Shown in pieces: positions 43,977-52,149 of a stretch of DNA of 64,000 bases; the first letter of the stretch is position 1; each line of letters begins with the position of its first letter. The DNA is from Pseudomonas saponiphila. Its GTDB lineage: Bacteria; Pseudomonadota; Gammaproteobacteria; Pseudomonadales; Pseudomonadaceae. The notes under the pieces are model-generated. The model saw only the letters and a program-made list of their open reading frames with translations. It searched no databases and was not told the origin of the DNA. The DNA lies in the NCBI RefSeq assembly GCF_900105185.1, contig NZ_FNTJ01000001.1:2810501-2874500 (forward strand), in the 5' to 3' direction. Position numbers and translations under genes: made by a program.

Positions 43977-44780
43977 TCAGACAAAACGGCAGGCAATGCT
44001 GCCCAACTGATCGTAGTCCACATGGAAAACATCCCCGGGACGAGCGGCCACCGGGCGGGTAAAGGAGCCGCCGAGAATGATCTGCCCGGCCTCCAGGCCG
44101 ACGTCATGGGCCGCCAGCTTGTTGGCCAGCCAGGCCACGCCCTTGGCCGGGTGATTGAGCACCGCGGCGGACACCCCGGATTCCTCGATCACGCCGTTGC
44201 GGTAGAGCACCGCCGGCACCTTGCGCAGGTCCACATCCCCCGGGCGCACAGCGCGGCCGCCCATCACTACCCCGGCGTTGGCGGCGTTGTCGGAAATGGT
44301 GTCGAACACCTTGCGCGTGGCCTGGGTCTGCGGGTCCAGCTGCTGGATGCGCGCGTCGATGATTTCCAGGGCCGGGATCACCCAGTCGGTGGCGTCCAGC
44401 ACATCGAACAGGGTGCAGTGGGGGCCTTTCAACGGCTTGCCGAGGATGAACGCCAGCTCAACCTCGACCCGCGGCACGATAAAGCGCTGGAAGGGAATGT
44501 CCGTGCCTTCATCGAACAGCATGTCGTCCAGCAGAGCGCCGAAATCCGGCTCGGTGATATTCGACGACACCTGCATCGCCCGCGAGGTCAGGCCGATCTT
44601 GTGGCCCACCAGCTTGCGGCCGTCGCGGATCTTTTGCTGCACCCAACTGCGCTGGATGGCGTAGGCATCCTCGATGCTGATGTCGGGGTATTGCAGGGAC
44701 AACTGGCCGATCTGTTCGCGGCTGCGTTCGGCGGCATTGAGGCGCGCGGCGGCCTCTTGGATATCCGAGGGGCTGAGCAT
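43977..44780 (-). CDS. hpaH: 2-Oxo-hept-4-ene-1,7-dioate hydratase HpaH
   Basis: The 267-residue hydratase of the FAH/MhpD family adds water to 2-oxohept-4-ene-1,7-dioate before HpaI cleavage. Recognisable segments are [13 protein letters not shown], a metal-binding region [23 protein letters not shown] and the ending [13 protein letters not shown]. It starts 2 bp after the hpaX stop with GGGAG in front, so it is coupled to the transporter gene. Length and order fit the hpa pathway. Confidence 0.95.
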   Translation of the reverse strand: MLSPSDIQEAAARLNAAERSREQIGQLSLQYPDISIEDAYAIQRSWVQQKIRDGRKLVGHKIGLTSRAMQVSSNITEPDFGALLDDMLFDEGTDIPFQRFIVPRVEVELAFILGKPLKGPHCTLFDVLDATDWVIPALEIIDARIQQLDPQTQATRKVFDTISDNAANAGVVMGGRAVRPGDVDLRKVPAVLYRNGVIEESGVSAAVLNHPAKGVAWLANKLAAHDVGLEAGQIILGGSFTRPVAARPGDVFHVDYDQLGSIACRFV

Positions 44781-44782
44781 GG

Positions 44783-46090
44783 TTATTTCTCCCGAGGGTT
44801 GACGATATGGGCCGGCACCCGCAGCACCAGCCAGGCGCCGAGGGCGATCAGCAGGGCCAGGGCGTAGAGGGCCAGGCTGGCGCTCTGGGTGGCGTCGCGT
44901 ACCACGCCGATCAGGTAGGGCGCGAGGAAGGCGGCGACACTGCCGAAGGAACTGATCAGGGCAATGCCCGCGGCCTGGGTGCTGCTGGCCAGAAAGGCCG
45001 GCGGCAGTTGCCAGAACATCGGCAGCGCGGCACTGGCGCCCATGCCCGCCACCAGCAGGCCGAACATCACCAGCCACGGATCGCTTGGGGCCAGCCCGGT
45101 GAGGATCAGGCCGAGGCTGGACATCAGCAGCGGTATCGCCAGATGCCAGCGGCGCTCGCGCAGGCGGTCCGAGGAGCGGCCGATGCCCAGCATGAACAGG
45201 CAGCCGGCCAGGTAGGGCAGGGCACTGAGCAGGCCGACATTGCTGTCCCGGGCGATGCCGGCGTGATGGATCAGGGTCGGCATCCAGAAGGCGATGGTGT
45301 TCACCGCCAGCATCACCGCGAAGTAGATGCACACCAGCAACCAGACATGGCGCTCCCTGAGGATGCCGCTGAAGCGGGTGATCGATTTGCGCTGTTCTTC
45401 CTGCTGCAGCGCCTGCAGCAGCCGGGTTTTCTGCGCCGGGCTCAGCCAGTCCACTCGTTCGATGCTTTCCGGCAGGGCCTTGAGCACCACCAGCCCCAGC
45501 AGCACCACCGGCAGGCCTTCGATGAGGAACATCCACTGCCAGCCGCGCAGGCCACCGAAGTCGTGGAAGCTTTCCAGGATCCACCCCGACAGGGGCCCGC
45601 CAATCACCCCGGCCATGGGCACGGCGATGGCGAACAGCGCGGTGACCTGCCCCCGGCGGCTGGCCGGGAACCAGCGGTTGAGCAGCACCAGGATGCCGGG
45701 GAAGAACCCCGCCTCGGCGACCCCCAGCAGAAAGCGCAGCACGTAGAAGCCCCAGGCGCTGTCCACCAGCATCAGGGCGCTGGACAGCAGGCCCCAGACC
45801 AGCATCAGCAGGGCGATCCAGCGCCGCGGTCCGACCCGCTCCAGGGCCAGGTTGCTGGGCACCCCGAACAGCGCATAGGCAACGAAGAACAGCCCGGCGC
45901 CGAGGCCGTAGACGCTGTCGCTGAAGCCCAGGTCCTGGGTCATCTGCAGCTTGGCGAAGCCGATATTGATGCGGTCCAGGTGGGCGAAGATATAGCAGAC
46001 GAACAGCAGCGGCATCAGCCGCCAGGTGATCTTGCGATAGCAGTCGTTGACCTCGGCCACAGGAGCTTCGGCGATTGCGGGATGGGACAT
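44783..46090 (-). CDS. hpaX: 4-Hydroxyphenylacetate-type MFS permease HpaX
   Basis: The 435-residue ACS-family transporter has 12 helices and the motifs [19 protein letters not shown] and [20 protein letters not shown]. Its place between hpaF and hpaH makes 4-hydroxyphenylacetate or homoprotocatechuate the likely substrate, as for E. coli HpaX. The start at 46090 has only a weak GAGA site. The gene is separated from hpaF by 446 bp of tandem REP elements, an interruption inside an otherwise tight operon. It may therefore need its own promoter or be made at a lower level. Confidence 0.88.
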   Translation of the reverse strand: MSHPAIAEAPVAEVNDCYRKITWRLMPLLFVCYIFAHLDRINIGFAKLQMTQDLGFSDSVYGLGAGLFFVAYALFGVPSNLALERVGPRRWIALLMLVWGLLSSALMLVDSAWGFYVLRFLLGVAEAGFFPGILVLLNRWFPASRRGQVTALFAIAVPMAGVIGGPLSGWILESFHDFGGLRGWQWMFLIEGLPVVLLGLVVLKALPESIERVDWLSPAQKTRLLQALQQEEQRKSITRFSGILRERHVWLLVCIYFAVMLAVNTIAFWMPTLIHHAGIARDSNVGLLSALPYLAGCLFMLGIGRSSDRLRERRWHLAIPLLMSSLGLILTGLAPSDPWLVMFGLLVAGMGASAALPMFWQLPPAFLASSTQAAGIALISSFGSVAAFLAPYLIGVVRDATQSASLALYALALLIALGAWLVLRVPAHIVNPREK

Positions 46091-46140
46091 GGGGAGATCT
46101 CGTTATTGTTCTTGTGTGGGGCGGCTTGCTCAGGCCTGGC

Positions 46141-46530
46141 ACAAGGCTTGAGGGCCTGTTCGCTGGCAAGCCAGCTCCTACGGGGTGCGTGGGCATTGGT
46201 AGGAGCCGGCTTGCCGGCGAAGGCGGACTCAGGGCCGGTACAAGGCTTGAGGGCTTGTTCGCTGGCAAGCCAGCTCCTACGGGTTGCATGGGCGTTGGTA
46301 GGAGCCGGCTTGCCGGCGAAGGCGGACTCAGGTCTGGTACAAGGCTTGAGGGCCTGTTCGCTGGCAAGCCAGCTCCTACGGGTTGCGTGGGCGCTGTGTA
46401 GGAGCCGGCTTGCCGGCGAAGGCGGACTCAGGGCCGGTACAAGGCTTGAGGGCTTGTTCGCTGGCAAGCCAGCTCCTACGGGGTGCGTGGGCGTTGTGTA
46501 GGAGCCGGCTTGCCGGCGAAAGGGCCGGCA
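46141..46530. repeat. Tandem array of four REP doublets (99-100 bp period)
   Basis: Four near-identical units begin at 46141, 46240, 46339 and 46439 (ACAAGGCTTGAGGGC start). Each unit holds a minus-oriented core, GCTGGCAAGCCAGCTCCTAC, and a plus-oriented core, GTAGGAGCCGGCTTGCCGGC, joined by about 18 bp, so it is a REP doublet (REPIN-like). Units differ at only a few positions. The array fills the gap between hpaX and hpaF; no gene is present. Confidence 0.92.
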
Positions 46531-46536
46531 CAATGC

Positions 46537-46926
46537 TCAGCCCTGTCCGTGCAGAAACTGATGCACGTTGTTGAGCTTGAAGTTCAACTCGGCATCCAGC
46601 TCGCTCATCTCGAACGACAGCGCCAGCAAGCGCTGCGCCTGCAGCGCAGCGAAGTGCGCGGTGATGATCTCGAACAGGCCCTTGGCGACTTTGCGGCGGA
46701 TGGCCAGGTCGCGCCCGGCGCCCACTTGCAGGCGCATATGGACGAAGGCGTAGTCATGCTTGCCGTCGGCCATGCGCCAGGTGTCCAGGCGCACCCCGCG
46801 GCTGCGAATGCCGCCCAGGGGAAACTCGCCAGTGGCGTCCAGGTAGTCATGAACCTTGGCGAACAGCCCGGGCAGATCGGCGGCCTGTTCGATGTTGTCG
46901 GTGTATTCAGCGATGAAATGCGGCAC
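46537..46926 (-). CDS. hpaF: 5-Carboxymethyl-2-hydroxymuconate delta-isomerase HpaF
   Basis: The 129-residue tautomerase-superfamily enzyme moves the double bond of 5-carboxymethyl-2-hydroxymuconate. The start is GTG 46926 with AAGGAGG 5 bp upstream, so the protein begins (M)PHFIAEYTDNI. This leaves Pro as the N-terminal catalytic residue after Met removal, the hallmark of the family. Length equals E. coli HpaF/CHMI. It lies downstream of hpaD, with an inverted repeat between. Confidence 0.93.
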   Translation of the reverse strand: MPHFIAEYTDNIEQAADLPGLFAKVHDYLDATGEFPLGGIRSRGVRLDTWRMADGKHDYAFVHMRLQVGAGRDLAIRRKVAKGLFEIITAHFAALQAQRLLALSFEMSELDAELNFKLNNVHQFLHGQG

Positions 46927-46953
46927 GGGAGCCTCCTTGGGAGGCAGCGGCAG

Positions 46954-47056
46954 GCGGCAAGCTACAAGCTGCAAGAGGGTTCTCTTGCGGCTGTAGGTTG
47001 GCGACTTGCCGCTGCTGTCGATGTGGTCTTGCAGCTTGTGGCTGGAAACTTGCCGC
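46954..47056. repeat. Long imperfect inverted repeat between hpaD and hpaF
   Basis: Outer arms GCGGCAAG (46954) and CTTGCCGC (47049), plus inner arms ACAAGCTGCAAG (46964) and CTTGCAGCTTGT (47028), are perfect complements; about 50 nt lie in the loop. It differs from the REP family nearby. It could fold as a large RNA hairpin in the hpa transcript. Confidence 0.65.
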
Positions 47057-47061
47057 TGCTT

Positions 47062-47913
47062 CTAGAAGATGGCGTTGATCTGGCCGGTGCCGGAGCTGCC
47101 GAACAGCGGCGTGACGATCTCGGCCGGGCGGTTGTAGTCAGGCCCGCCCAACAGCCCCAGGAGCATGGCCGTGTCATGCATGCCGCCCTCGCCATGGCAG
47201 CTGCTGGCGTAGTCCGGGAGCATGGCGCAGAACTCGCGAAAGCGTCCCTGCTGCCACAGTTCCACCACCCGCTGGTCTACCTGCTTGTCGAATTCCCGGG
47301 TCCAGTTGTGGATGTTGGCCTCGGCTTCGCGGTCGTTGGAGAAACGGTGGGACAGCGAGCCGGACGCCAGCACCAGGACCTTGCGCTCGCTTTTCTCGAT
47401 GGCGCGGCGCACCGCGGCGCCGAAGGTGAAGCTGTCTTCCAGCTTGTGCCAGGCGCACCAGGCGGCGATCGACACCACCTTGAAGTGCTCGGCGGCGGGC
47501 ACGTCCATGTGCATGTAGCGCATGGGCACCAGGGTGCCGTATTCCAGCTCCAGGCTGGGGATATTGTGGGCCAGGGTGCGCACGTCGGCGGCGTTGGCCT
47601 CGGCGGCGATCAGTTCCCCCAGCTCCGGGCAGCCCTGGTAGTCGTAGGTCATGTTCTTGATGAAGTGCGGCAGCTCGTTGCTGGTGTAGGTGCCGTTGAA
47701 GGCTTCACCACAGTTGATGTGGTAACCGCTGTTGACCAGCCAGTGCACATCGAACACCACCGCGGTGTCGGCCCCCAGGGCCCGGGCGCGGCGAGCGATT
47801 TCCTTGTGCCCGGCAATGGCCGCCTCGCGGCAGCCGTGGTGCTTGCCCGGCAGTTCGGACAGGTACATCGAGGGAACGTGGCAGACCTTGGCGGCCATGA
47901 CGACTTCGCCCAT
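47062..47913 (-). CDS. hpaD: 3,4-Dihydroxyphenylacetate 2,3-dioxygenase HpaD
   Basis: The 283-residue class III (LigB-type) extradiol dioxygenase opens the homoprotocatechuate ring next to the hydroxyls. Metal-ligand His candidates are His12 (AKVCHVPSMY) and the His in VVFDVHWLVN, with a later Glu. GSLSHRFSNDREAEANIHNW and a C-terminal GTGQINAIF tail also match the family. AGGAG precedes the ATG. It follows hpaE by 53 bp. It is the ring-cleavage step of the cluster. Confidence 0.95.
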   Translation of the reverse strand: MGEVVMAAKVCHVPSMYLSELPGKHHGCREAAIAGHKEIARRARALGADTAVVFDVHWLVNSGYHINCGEAFNGTYTSNELPHFIKNMTYDYQGCPELGELIAAEANAADVRTLAHNIPSLELEYGTLVPMRYMHMDVPAAEHFKVVSIAAWCAWHKLEDSFTFGAAVRRAIEKSERKVLVLASGSLSHRFSNDREAEANIHNWTREFDKQVDQRVVELWQQGRFREFCAMLPDYASSCHGEGGMHDTAMLLGLLGGPDYNRPAEIVTPLFGSSGTGQINAIF

Positions 47914-47966
47914 GGTGCTTCTCCTGAAACATCTTCTTGTTGGGGGATCCGGGACGGTTCTGAACC

Positions 47967-49427
47967 TTACACGCCCCAGCGCGGGATGGGGTGACTGCCC
48001 ATGGAAAGGCAGACGTTCTTGATCTCGGCAAACACCTCGAAGCTGTACTCGCCGCCTTCACGGCCGGTGCCCGAGCCTTTGACACCGCCGAAGGGCTGGC
48101 GCAGGTCGCGCACGTTCTGGCTGTTGATGAACACCATCCCAGCCTCGATGCCCCGGGCCAGGCGATGGGCCTTGCCGATGTCCTGGGTCCAGATGTAGGA
48201 GGCCAGGCCGTACTCGGTGTCGTTGGCCAGTTGCAGGGCCTGGGCCTCGTCCTTGAACGGGATCAGGCACACCACCGGGCCGAAGATCTCCTCCTGGGCG
48301 ATGCGCATCCGGTTGTCGACGTCGGCGAACACCGTGGGCTGGATGAACTGCCCGCGAGCCAGGTGCGCCGGCAGGTTGGCCGGGCGTTCCAGACCACCGG
48401 CCAGCAGGGTCGCGCCTTCTTCCAGGCCGATGCGGATGTAGCCGGTGACCTTGTCGTAGTGGGCCTGGGTGATCATCGAGCCGACCTGGGTCTTGGGGTC
48501 TTGCGGGTCACCGACGATCAGACGCTTGGCGCGTTCGGCGAATGCCTTGACGAACTGCGGGTAGACGCTTTCCTGGATGAAGATCCGGCTGCCGGCGGTG
48601 CAGCGTTCGCCGTTCAGGGAAAAGATGGTGAACAGCGCGGCGTCCAGGGCCCGCTCCAGGTCGGCGTCCTCGAAGATCAGCACCGGCGACTTGCCGCCCA
48701 GCTCCATGGAGTACTTCTTCAGGCCGGCGGTCTGCATGATCTTCTTGCCGGTGGCGGTGCCACCGGTGAAGGAAATCGCCCGCACGTCCGGGTGGCGCAC
48801 CAGGGCATCGCCGGCGGTGGCGCCGTAGCCCTGGACGATGTTCAGCACCCCGGCGGGAATCCCGGCCTCCAGCGCCAGCCGGCCCAGCTCATTGGCGGTC
48901 AGCGGTGACAGTTCGCTCATCTTCAGCACTGCGGTGTTGCCCAGGGCCAGGCACGGCGCGGTCTTCCAGGTGGCGGTCATGAACGGCACGTTCCACGGCG
49001 ACACCAGGGCGCAGACGCCCACCGGCTGGTACAGGGTGTAGTTGAGCATCTGGTCGTCCACCGGATAGCTGTGGCCATCCATGCGGGTGCAGACCTCGGC
49101 GAAGAAATCGAAGTTGTGCGAGGCCCGGGGAATCAGCACGTTGCGGGTCTGGTGGATCGGCAGGCCGGTGTCCAGGGTTTCCAGCTCCGCCAGGCGCGGC
49201 ACGTTTTCCTCGATCAGCGCGCCCAGGCGGCGCATCAGCCGGGCGCGCACCGATGCCGGGGTATTGGCCCATTTCGGGAAGGCGTCCTTGGCCGCCGCCA
49301 CCGCCTGGGCGATTTCCTCGGCGCCGCCGCTGGCCACCTCGCCAATGGCTTCACCGGTGGCGGGGTTGTAGTTGGTGAACACTTCACGGCTTTCGACTTC
49401 GCGGCCGTTGATCCAGTGCTTGATCAT
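47967..49427 (-). CDS. hpaE: 5-Carboxymethyl-2-hydroxymuconate semialdehyde dehydrogenase HpaE
   Basis: The 486-residue NAD-dependent aldehyde dehydrogenase oxidises the ring-cleavage semialdehyde. Catalytic Cys is in NGERCTAGSRIFI, the general base Glu in SMELGGKSPVL, and the cofactor region is SFTGGTATGKKIM. It begins IKHWINGREVESREVFTNYNPATGEAIGEV, as in the HpaE subgroup. AAGGAG at the end of hpaG2 serves as its ribosome binding site, and its ATG abuts the hpaG2 stop. Confidence 0.95.
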   Translation of the reverse strand: MIKHWINGREVESREVFTNYNPATGEAIGEVASGGAEEIAQAVAAAKDAFPKWANTPASVRARLMRRLGALIEENVPRLAELETLDTGLPIHQTRNVLIPRASHNFDFFAEVCTRMDGHSYPVDDQMLNYTLYQPVGVCALVSPWNVPFMTATWKTAPCLALGNTAVLKMSELSPLTANELGRLALEAGIPAGVLNIVQGYGATAGDALVRHPDVRAISFTGGTATGKKIMQTAGLKKYSMELGGKSPVLIFEDADLERALDAALFTIFSLNGERCTAGSRIFIQESVYPQFVKAFAERAKRLIVGDPQDPKTQVGSMITQAHYDKVTGYIRIGLEEGATLLAGGLERPANLPAHLARGQFIQPTVFADVDNRMRIAQEEIFGPVVCLIPFKDEAQALQLANDTEYGLASYIWTQDIGKAHRLARGIEAGMVFINSQNVRDLRQPFGGVKGSGTGREGGEYSFEVFAEIKNVCLSMGSHPIPRWGV

Positions 49428-50228
49428 TTATGCGTGCTCCTTGGCCGCGGTGGTGGGTTGTGTATGGGCGTGCTGGGCGAAGAATTCGCTTTCGCTGACG
49501 ATGCGGTTGGCCAGCCGGCCGATGCCTTCGATCTCCACCACCACCTCATCGCCGGGCACCACGTCGGACAGGCCTTCGGGGGTGCCGGTGGCGATCATGT
49601 CGCCCGGTTGCAGGGTCATGAAGCCGGACAGGTACTCGATCAGGTAGGGGACATCGAAAATCATGTCGGCGGTGCTGCCTTGCTGGCGCAGCTCGCCGTT
49701 GACCCAGGTGCGCAGGGTCAGCCGGTTAGGCTCGGGCACCTCGGCGGCGTCGATGATCCACGGGCCCACCGGGGTGGTGGCGTCGCGGTTCTTCACCCGC
49801 AGGTTGGGCCGGTAGTAGTTCTCCAGGTAGTCGCGGATCGCGTAGTCGTTGCACAGGGTGTAGCCGGCCACATATTCCAGGGCGTCCTCGCGCTTGACGT
49901 TGCGCGCGGTCTTGCCGATCACCGCTACCAGCTCGCACTCGTAGTGCATGTAGGCGACGTTGTCCGGGCGCCAGGTCACCTGGTTGTGGCCGGTGTAGGT
50001 GCCCGGCGACTTGATGAACACCAAAGGCTCGGTGGGCGGCGTGAAGGCCAGTTCGGCGGCGTGGTCGGCGTAGTTCAGGCCCAGGGCGAACATTGTCCCG
50101 GCGGCCGGTGGCAGCCACTGCACCTGATCCTCGGCCAGGGTCCGGCCGTCTTCCAGTTGCAGGGTGTTGGGGCCGGTGACCCGAGCGTCGTGGACCTGGC
50201 CCTGATAACGGATGCGCGCGTGTTTCAT
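49428..50228 (-). CDS. hpaG2: HpaG2, isomerase/decarboxylase subunit
   Basis: The 266-residue FAH-fold protein corresponds to the C-terminal half of E. coli HpaG, which isomerises and decarboxylates 5-oxo-pent-3-ene-1,2,5-tricarboxylate. Typical segments are FALGLNYADHAAELAF, VFIKSPGTYTGHNQVTW, a metal-binding YECELVAVIGKTARN and DMIATGTPEGLSDVVPGDEVVVE. It comes 9 bp after hpaG1, with AAGGAA before the ATG. Here the two halves are separate genes rather than fused. Confidence 0.93.
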   Translation of the reverse strand: MKHARIRYQGQVHDARVTGPNTLQLEDGRTLAEDQVQWLPPAAGTMFALGLNYADHAAELAFTPPTEPLVFIKSPGTYTGHNQVTWRPDNVAYMHYECELVAVIGKTARNVKREDALEYVAGYTLCNDYAIRDYLENYYRPNLRVKNRDATTPVGPWIIDAAEVPEPNRLTLRTWVNGELRQQGSTADMIFDVPYLIEYLSGFMTLQPGDMIATGTPEGLSDVVPGDEVVVEIEGIGRLANRIVSESEFFAQHAHTQPTTAAKEHA

Positions 50229-50237
50229 GTCGGTTCC

Positions 50238-50897
50238 TTATTCGGCCACGATGGAGTTGGCGAGGCGACCCAGGCCGCTGATCTGCACTTCGACTCGGTC
50301 GCCGGGGCGCACGTCGACCCGGCCTTCCGGGGTGCCGGTGATCAGTACGTCGCCGGCATGCAGGGTCATGAATTCGCTGATCTCGGCAATCAGCTGGGGA
50401 ATGCTGCGCACCAGGTTGGCGGTGCTGTTGTGCTGCACCCGCTCGCCGTTGACGAACAGTTCCAGGCTCAGGTCGTGGGGATCGCTGACCTCGGCGGCCG
50501 GCACCAGCTGCGGGCCGATGGCGCAGAAACCGTCGCGGCACTTGGCCTTGACCGCCGGGCGGTAGTAGCTGTCTTCCGGCAGGCTGAATTCGTTGACGAT
50601 GGTGTAGCCGGCGACATGCTCCAGGGCGTTTTCCAGGCGCACCCGGCTGGCACGCTTGCCGATCACCACCCCCAGGGCCGGGCCCGGTTGCAGGCGTTCG
50701 ACGTCCTTGGGAAACACCACCGGTGCTTCATGGTCGTTGCGGGTGTTGGGGGTCTTGATGAACAGCACCGGTTTCACTGGGGGCTTCTGGTAGGGCGGTT
50801 GGGTGAAGCTTTGCAGATGGCTGTTCAGCAACCCCTGGTAGTTCAGCGCAACGCCGAACAGGGTGCCGCCGGCGTGATCGTTCAGTGCACGGCTCAT
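50238..50897 (-). CDS. hpaG1: HpaG1, isomerase/decarboxylase subunit
   Basis: The 219-residue FAH-fold protein corresponds to the N-terminal half of HpaG. Segments LFGVALNYQGLLNSHLQSF, VLFIKTPNTRNDHEAPV, GPALGVVIGKRASRV and DVLITGTPEGRVDVRPGDRVEVQ mirror those of HpaG2, showing an ancient duplication. It is the first gene of the hpa operon, with AGGAGAG before the ATG. Dyads suited to HpaR lie 54-90 bp upstream, and the activator gene hpaA is divergent. Confidence 0.93.
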   Translation of the reverse strand: MSRALNDHAGGTLFGVALNYQGLLNSHLQSFTQPPYQKPPVKPVLFIKTPNTRNDHEAPVVFPKDVERLQPGPALGVVIGKRASRVRLENALEHVAGYTIVNEFSLPEDSYYRPAVKAKCRDGFCAIGPQLVPAAEVSDPHDLSLELFVNGERVQHNSTANLVRSIPQLIAEISEFMTLHAGDVLITGTPEGRVDVRPGDRVEVQISGLGRLANSIVAE

Positions 50898-50950
50898 CGG
50901 GCTCTCCTGGTGTTGGTTCCCGTGGCGGCTTGCCGCTGGCGGGTCGAGTT

Positions 50951-50986
50951 CGTTAATGTATTAACGTTATATTTAATATGTTAACG
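50951..50986. promoter_or_regulatory. HpaR-type operator dyads before hpaG1
   Basis: CGTTAAT-GT-ATTAACG (50951-50966) is a palindrome with perfect 7-bp arms. It adjoins a second, looser dyad, CGTTA...GTTAACG (50965-50986), in an AT-rich island. E. coli HpaR binds paired palindromes at the hpaG promoter; assignment to HpaR here is inference. Confidence 0.6.
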
Positions 50987-51094
50987 ATCGTCAAGCGACG
51001 AGCTTGCAGAATCCATGGCGAAGTGGCGGGCCAGCGGCGAATCCCGCAGGATGCCAAGGCTTTGCCTGCTGAAAAATAACAACAGAGGGGTGCC

Positions 51095-52024
51095 ATGAAC
51101 CCACGTCAACCGATTCCCAACATCAACATCGGCCAGGTCTACGACCAGCGTTACGCCGATGCCCAGGTGCACTACGACAAGCTCAGCAACCTGGCCGGCT
51201 TCTTCGGTCGCAACATGCCGGTGCACCGCCACGACCGCTTCTTTCAGGTGCATTACGTGCAAAGCGGCGCGGTGCGGGTCTACCTCGACGACCAGCAGTA
51301 CCTGGAATCGGGGCCGATGTTCTTTCTCACGCCACCGACCATCCCCCACGCCTTCGTCACCGAGGCCGACAGCGAAGGCCATGTGCTCACCGTGCGCCAG
51401 CAACTGGTGTGGGAACTGATCGGCGCCGACCCGGCACTGGCCCCGGCGCCGCAGCTGCCGCCGGCCTGTGTGGCCCTGGCGCGGCTGGGGCCGGAATTCG
51501 TCAGTGAAGTACGGCGGCTGGAGTCTCTGTTCCAGGAGCTGCAGCAGGAGATCGCGGGGCAGGGAGCCGGGCGCGAGCCGGCCCTGGAAGCCCTGACCCG
51601 GCTGCTGATGATCAGCCTGCTCAGGCTCTCGGCCAACTCCCTCAAGGCCCGTCCGGCACGCCACGAAGACCTGCAGATCTTCCATCGCTTCAACGAACTG
51701 ATCGAAGCCCGCTACCTGGAGCACTGGCCCCTGGCACGCTACGCCAGCGCCCTGGGCGTCACTGAAGCAAGGCTCAACGACGTCTGCCGACGCATCGCCG
51801 ACCTGCCGTCCAAGCGCCTGGTGTATGAGCGGTTGATGCAGGAGTCCAAGCGCCTGCTGCTGTTCACCGGAAGCTCGATCAACGAGATCTGCTACCAGCT
51901 GGGCTTCAAGGACCCGGCGTATTTCAGCCGCTTTTTCCAGCGTTACGCCAAGATCGCGCCGGGTGAGTACCGGGCGCGCCAGGGGTTGACCAACCCGCCT
52001 GTGGCCGAGGCGCCCGGGCCCTGA
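51095..52024 (+). CDS. hpaA: AraC-family activator HpaA
   Basis: The 309-residue activator has an N-terminal cupin effector domain (NMPVHRHDRFFQVHYVQSGAVRVYLDD) and a C-terminal AraC helix-turn-helix (LARYASALGVTEARLNDVCRRI and SINEICYQLGFKDPAYFSRFFQRYAKIAPGEYR). In E. coli HpaA activates the hydroxylase genes hpaBC in response to 4-hydroxyphenylacetate. Here it is divergent from the hpa operon. The ribosome binding site is AGAGGGG. hpaBC are not nearby, so it may act on the operon, on distant hpaBC, or both. Confidence 0.9.
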   Translation: MNPRQPIPNINIGQVYDQRYADAQVHYDKLSNLAGFFGRNMPVHRHDRFFQVHYVQSGAVRVYLDDQQYLESGPMFFLTPPTIPHAFVTEADSEGHVLTVRQQLVWELIGADPALAPAPQLPPACVALARLGPEFVSEVRRLESLFQELQQEIAGQGAGREPALEALTRLLMISLLRLSANSLKARPARHEDLQIFHRFNELIEARYLEHWPLARYASALGVTEARLNDVCRRIADLPSKRLVYERLMQESKRLLLFTGSSINEICYQLGFKDPAYFSRFFQRYAKIAPGEYRARQGLTNPPVAEAPGP

Positions 52025-52149
52025 AAAGCGGGAAGGGCCGGGTTGACCGAGGGGGCCGCGTGGCTTTGCTCAGGCCGTCGCCAATGGCTGTATTCGGAGC
52101 CTTGCGACCATGGCAGAATCCGCGCCTTTGTCCGACAAGGAGCGTCGTC

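Noticed and set aside
44807..46501. A long plus-strand frame across hpaX and the REP array
   Set aside because: The repeats happen to be stop-free in this frame and give repeated [16 protein letters not shown] peptides. This is a repeat artefact, not a repeat protein.
46141..46530. Regularly spaced repeats considered as a CRISPR array
   Set aside because: Units are about 100 bp, each made of two palindromic REP cores in opposite orientation, and the spacers are identical rather than unique. No cas genes are present.
49071..50984. A 637-codon plus-strand frame opposite hpaE-G2-G1
   Set aside because: The hpa genes on the minus strand are clear family members with ribosome binding sites; the antisense frame has neither.
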